A model generated the notes under the pieces. It ran no database searches. It was not told where the DNA came from and was given only the letters and a program-made list of their open reading frames with translations. Shown in pieces: positions 58,401-64,000 of a DNA stretch of 64,000 nucleotides. Location: contig NW_003314365.1 of NCBI RefSeq assembly GCF_000143415.4, positions 265,991 to 329,990 of the forward strand, given 5' to 3'. How positions within the stretch are numbered: position 1 is the stretch's first letter; each line of letters opens with the position of its first letter. The stretch is from Selaginella moellendorffii (Eukaryota; Streptophyta; Lycopodiopsida; Selaginellales; Selaginellaceae). The position numbers and the translations under genes are program-made.

Positions 58401-61400
58401 TTGCTGCTGTAATCAGGTAACATTACAACTTACCTGTTCCAATTTTACATTTTATTTTTGCTCCTACAGTGACATAACGAATTCAGCACAGAAGGAGCTC
58501 AACATTGAAATGGACCTGAAAAAAATGGCTGAAATATGGAAAGAGCAGCAATTTGAAATATTCAAATACAACAAGGACGGCATGGATCGGGGCTGGGCAT
58601 TAAAATCCACAGAACCTATCGTTGTACTGCTCGAAGATATGATGCTTAACCTTCAGAGCATGGTGAGCTCGCGCTTTGTGCGTGCATTCTTGAACGAAGT
58701 AAATAACTGGGAGAGAAAGTTGAGCCTCATTGGAGAGGTCATCGACATCTTAATGCAGGTATTCTTCCCACTTTTTCCACTTACTCATGTAACCATCGAT
58801 TTATGATCTGTGTAGGTGCAAAGGAAGTGGATGTACTTGGAAAGCATATTTATCTCAGATGATATTCGACATCAGCTGCCCGATGAGGCCAAGCGTTTTG
58901 ATAATATCGACAAGACCTGGAAGAAGATAATGAATGAAACTGTTAAAAATCCAAATATAGTGGATGCCTGCACGGCACCAGATCGGCTTGCGACGCTCAA
59001 TGTTCTTTACACGCAGCTGGAAACTTGTCAAAAGAGTCTGACAGAGTAAGAGCTTTTCTGTTCTGCTTTCTTTTTTCAGTACTGTTTTGACCTGCCGGAA
59101 AATGCAGGTACTTGGACACAAAGAGAAATGCGTTTCCACGTTTTTTCTTTGTTTCTGATGATGAGCTTCTCTCAGTTTTGGGCAGCTCTGATCCAACTGC
59201 TATTCAGGAACACATGCTCAAACTTTTTGACAATTGTGCAGCTTTAGACTTTGGAGAGCGGTCAAAAACTGTTGTCGGGATGAAATCATCTGAAGGTGAA
59301 ACATATGCCTTACGGGCTCCTATATCAACAGATGGGCCTGTCGAAGTTTGGATGAAAAAGGTGGAAGCTGAAATGAGGCGTTCGCTATATCAAATATCTA
59401 AGGAAGGTGTGTATCACTATGCCAAGGCAAGGCGTACCAAGTGGATTACAGACAATCTCGGTATGGTTACCCTTGTTGGGAGTCAAATATGGTGGACATG
59501 GGAGGTTGAAGATGCTTTCAACAGTGTGCGGTCTGGTAACAAAAATTCCATGAAAGTCTTTAGCTTCAAGTTGACAGATCAGCTTAACGAGCTAGTTGGA
59601 ATGGTTCGCTCCGATTTGAGTAATCTACAGCGAAAGAAGGTTCAATGGTTTAAAAGTCTTTTCCTCGAGTGACATGAAGCTTTACGCAGGTGAATGCGTT
59701 GATCATTATTGAGGTGCATGCAAGAGATATAATAGATACGTTTGTCCGAGACAGTATTCTGGACCACAGAGAGTTTGCCTGGGAGAGCCAGCTGCGTTTT
59801 TACTGGGACCGGGAGGTTGACGATATAGTCATAAGGTTGGATGGCTGTAGTAACTTGTGTTTCACCATACGTTTCTGATTGCAGGCAATGTACTGGACAG
59901 TTTCTTTTTGGCTACGAATACATGGGTCTAAACGGAAGGCTCGTCATTACTGCTTTAACCGATCGATGCTATATGACTCTAACAACTGCTCTTACTTACC
60001 GTCTTGGAGGCGCTCCCGCTGGCCCAGCAGGAACAGGCAAGACCGAGACGACAAAAGATCTCGCAAAATCTATGGCGTTACTTTGTGTCGTTTTTAATTG
60101 TGGTGATGGTCTGGACTACAAGGTTAGTCCAAAGAAGCTCTTGCTTTGGAAAAGCTTACGGTTCTCCTTTTTCACTGTGCAGGCCATGGGGTCGATTTTC
60201 TCTGGTCTCGTGCAATGCGGAGCTTGGGGTTGCTTTGACGAGTTCAATCGCATCGAAGCCGAAGTTTTGTCTGTCGTTTCTTCCCAGATTAAGCAAATTC
60301 AAGTTTTGTAAACTTCTGTCAAAGACTTCATGCTGATCGATTTTTCCTGCAGGAAGCCTTGAAAAACAACCTCAAAAAGTTTCAATTTGAGGGGAAGGAG
60401 ATAGCTCTTGATTCGAGGACAGGAATTTTTATTACAATGAATCCAGGTTATGCCGGCAGAACGGAGCTGCCTGACAACTTGAAGGCTCTGTTTCGTCCAG
60501 TGACAATGATCGTGCCTGACTTGCAGCAAATCTGCGAGATCATGCTTTTCTCTGAAGGGTACGGTTTTCCTGTTATGAAAGGAGCTCTCTAACTCCCTTT
60601 GCTGCAGTTTTGACACAGCAAAAGTTCTAGCAAAGAAGATGACTGTACTTTACAAGCTTGCAAGGGAGCAACTGTCCAAGCAATACCACTATGACTTTGG
60701 CCTTCGTGCCCTGAAGTCAGTGCTAGTAATGGCAGGGGCATTGAAACGTGGTGCTCCTGACATGAGTGAACAGCTGGTGCTTATGCGAGCACTTCGTGAC
60801 ATGAACCTGCCGAAGTTCATATTCGAGGACGTACCGTTATTCCTTGGTCTTATTAACGACTTGTTCCCTGGCCTGGATTGTCCTCGTGTGCGCTATCCGT
60901 CATTCAATGACATTGTTGAACACGACTTGGAGGTACATAAGCTTGCTAGCAGTGAAAGGCAGCTCTTAGCTGATGGCATCTTGGATTACAGGAAAATGGC
61001 TACCTGGTCATGACCGGTCCGAGTGAACAGGTTGATAAAGTTATTCAGCTATACGAAACTATGCTCACTAGACATACCACCATGGTTGTCGGACCAACCG
61101 GAGGTGGTAAGAGCGTGATCATACAAACGCTTGCACGAGCTCAGACTAAACTCAATTGTCCAACCAAGTTGAGCATTATAAACCCAAAGGCTCAGCCTAC
61201 GACTGAGCTCTACGGTTTGATGGGTAAGGACATGGTATTTCTTTTATTTGCTTGATAAGAAACTGTATGCAGATCCTGAGACTCGAGACTGGACGGATGG
61301 TCTACTTTCAAATATATTTCGAGAAATGAACAAGCCTCTTGCTCCAGATAGAAACGATAGGTTCTACCTCGTATTCGATGGAGACGTGGACGCTCTGTGG

Positions 61401-64000
61401 GTAGAGGATATGAACAGTGTGATGGATGACAACAAGCTGCTCACTCTTCCGAATGGAGAGCGAATCCGTTTGCAGAATCATTGTAAGCTGCTTTTTGAGG
61501 TACGAGGACTTCGATTTTCCCCTTACTTGATTACTTTATATTCCTTGCTCCCGTAGGTGTCGGATTTGCAGTACGCTTCACCAGCTACCGTAAGTAGGTG
61601 TGGGATGGTCTTTGTCGACTCTAAGAATTTGGGATTCAAACCGTATATTTGGAAATGGGTCAACAAACGAGCCAAGTAGGGATTTTGCATTTGTTTGGCT
61701 GGATTTACATTTCTAGATGTTACAGTAAGGAGGAAGCTGGATTATTGAACGAACTATTCGAGAAGTACGCACAAAAATGCATAGAATACGTGCTGGAAGG
61801 CGTAACAGAGGAGGAAATCACTTCTCCTTTGGTATTGACAATTCCGCTTACCAACCTGAATATGGCTGCTCAACTGTGCACTCTTTTAGAAGCTATCCTG
61901 ACAGAAGATCAGCCTATCACTGCTCCACAGGTTTTAAAGATGCAAGGAATCTGGACCTTAGTGTTTACGCCTCTCGCATTTTGCAGGTGCTTGAGGCTGT
62001 GTTTATTTTTTCTTTGGTATGGTCAATAGGGGCCGGAGTGGTGCAGTCCACGGCAGTCCGTGACCGAGAGCGTTTCGACAAGTTTATCAAGTCTTTGGCT
62101 CTAATTGGAACAAGTACTGCGGATCCCCTCCCACCCACACAATTGCCGGCAGAATCCCTCTACGATTTCTGCTTCAGTGTCAAGGATCTTCAGTGGCGAT
62201 CATGGAAGTTGATGGTCCCGGAATATGAGGTAGATTACTTTTTCAGTATGCTTGTTTTCACCTAATGCATACTTCCTTTGCAGCCTCCACCTGATCGCGT
62301 GTTCAGCAAAATCTTGGTTCCAACCATAGATACCGTGAGATCAACGTGGCTTTTGGACACGTTCATGGAGGTAAGCTTGCTACTCTTTTACACGACTTTG
62401 TGGCCGAAGAAGTTTCACTCCGTGCAGATTGGCAAAGCTGTTCTCTTCGTTGGAGAAAGTGGAACCGCTAAAACCGTTATCATACAAAAGTACTTGGGCG
62501 CTATGCCGACAGCTAGCACGCTGATATTGAGCTCGAATTTTAGCAGTCGCACCACATCCATGGACGTGCAGATTACAGTTGAAGACGTGCTAGAGAAACG
62601 AACCAAGGTGCTTGCTCTCTACCTGTCCATTAATGTTCATTCAGCGATGCCTGGGTCTCCCCGCAGGACATTTACGGGCCTCCGGTTGGAAGGAAAATGA
62701 TACTGTTTATTGATGACATGAACATGCCTAGAGTTGACACGTATGGCACTCAGCAGCCGATTGCAATGCTGAAGCTGCTGATTGAGCGTGGAGGTATATA
62801 CGACCGAGGGTAAGTGTCTTGTCTCTTTTGTGAGCCCAGGAGGAGTGATGCTTCTTGCCTTGGCAGGAAGGAACTCAACTGGAAATTTATCAAAGACGTG
62901 CAGTATGTTGGCGCAATGGGTCGTCCTGGAGGTGCAAGGAACAACGTCGACCCGCGATTTATCTCCCTCTTTGCCGTCCTGGAAATACAGTTTCCATCCA
63001 ACCAATCCTTGTCGCATATCTATAACGCGATTTTGGAGGCTCATGCCAAGAATCTTGCGTCCGACATTAAGGTTAACGTCAATTTTTGCTTCTTCTATAC
63101 CTCAACATTGTGTGGTATCTGCAGGAAAGTACTCGAGTCATAACGGACGTCACCTTGGAACTCTACAACTACATACTTGATCGGCTTCCTCCAACACCAT
63201 CGCGCTTCCACTACATCTTTAATCTACGAGATTTAAGCAGGATATACGAGGGACTCTGCCTGTCTACCCCGGACACAACGAAGAATGCCGCACAGATGGT
63301 GCGGCTATGGAGGAACGAGGCACTGAGAATATTCTACGATCGTCTCATCTCTGACAAAGACAAAGAGATTGTGGAGGTACGATATGCTGTCGTACTTTTC
63401 ATGCTCATTGGCCAGCTCTCATTGCATAAACAGAGTAAGCTCACGGAATTACTCAAACTCAAGCTGCCAAATTCAGCAGACTATGCTGCGGGCAATCCTA
63501 TCCTGTATGGTGACTACAAGAATGCTCTCAAGGAAAGTGAAGTGCGGCTGTACGTAGACGTTGGAAACTACGACGTAGTGAAGCCAATATTTGAAGAAAT
63601 CCTGGACGAATACAGCTTGACGAACAAGAGAATGAACCTTGTCATGTTCAAGGACGCGCTGGAGCAGCTGACGCATATTCATCGGATCATGCGCCTTGAT
63701 CAGGTATGCGTAACAAGATTTTAGCCGCCTTGCCAATATTTTTGCTCCAGGGGAATGCGCTCCTCGTCGGCGTTGGCGGCAGTGGCAAGAAGAGCCTGTC
63801 TAAGCTGTCCGCCTTTACGGCTGGATGCAGCATTTTTGAGATAACTCTCACCAGGGGATACAACGAGGAAACATTTAGGGAGGACTTGAAGAAGCTGTAT
63901 AACATGTTAGGCGTTGAGAACCGTTCTGTAGTCTTCCTTTTCACGGATGCTCACGTTGTGGACGAGGGTTTTCTTGAGCTTGTAAACAACATGCTAACTT
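52479..64000 (+). CDS. Axonemal inner-arm dynein heavy chain, DNAH10/I1-alpha type (partial, 3' end outside)
   Basis: Many short exons with introns of about 50-70 bp. The ATG at 52479 starts [20 protein letters not shown]; an in-frame ATG at 52428 would add 17 residues. The tail, linker and first four AAA units are visible: AAA1 P-loop [10 protein letters not shown] (60021-60050) with Walker B CFDEFNRI near 60232; AAA2 GPTGGGKSV (61091-61117); AAA3 GESGTAKTV (62452-62478); AAA4 GVGGSGKKS (63769-63795), where the window ends. [20 protein letters not shown] and the AAA3 stretch DTYGTQQP[21 protein letters not shown] favour DNAH10, the alpha chain of the I1/f two-headed inner arm, over DNAH2 or the single-headed types. 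It moves sperm flagella. No in-frame stop was seen in exons I read. Confidence 0.92.

Overview
The window reads as nuclear DNA of a seed-free vascular plant, most likely the lycophyte Selaginella. This is an inference from three things. Genes are densely packed and cut by very short introns, mostly 45-75 bp. Plant-specific and plastid genes are present (DGD1-like galactolipid synthase, Ycf20-like, PPR, plastid S1, augmin AUG4). Genes for motile cilia are also present (an inner-arm dynein heavy chain of DNAH10 type, a MORN3-like protein, a ZMYND12/TAX-1-like protein). Flowering plants have lost flagella, and outer-arm dyneins are missing from land plants in general.

Layout. 1-6.0 kb is repeat-derived and AT-rich, with no gene I can support. 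6.0-12.9 kb is a graveyard: a GH28 polygalacturonase-like pseudogene on the minus strand is split by an intact-ended but decayed Gypsy chromovirus-type LTR element (6656-11528, 112-bp LTRs, 5-bp target duplication GTGAG). It is followed by a dispersed repeat, a 2OG-dioxygenase fragment and a PPR fragment. 12.9-15.5 kb holds a frameshifted PPR gene and a PPR N-terminal stub. 15.5-27.1 kb carries an orphan lysine-tailed protein, an HMA-like protein, a stand-alone subtilase-propeptide (I9) inhibitor, a DUF3133/EDR4-like zinc-ribbon protein, a MORN3-like protein, a papain-family protease and AUG4. 27.1-31.7 kb is mostly non-coding, with one unrecognised, damaged-looking locus and a very AT-rich block.

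31.7-64.0 kb is a tight gene cluster: cytosolic TrpRS, DGD1-like, an RLPH2-like phosphatase, a truncated paralogue followed by a full S1-domain plastid protein, a PPR gene, a PTS2-bearing aspartate aminotransferase, MHF1/CENP-S, a trihelix factor, an ARM-repeat protein, a Ycf20-like protein, the ZMYND12-like protein and, 57 bp further on, the dynein heavy chain, which runs off the window inside AAA4.

Exon boundaries were read by eye from GT/AG sites, frame and family similarity. Reading frames close exactly for the models with listed exons, but none has transcript support. I found no RNA genes, no CRISPR array and no clear sign of an unknown multi-gene system. The most interesting items are the retroelement insertion into a GH28 gene, a TrpRS missing a conserved segment across an intron, tandem S1-protein paralogues, a PTS2 on the aminotransferase, and the ciliary gene pair.
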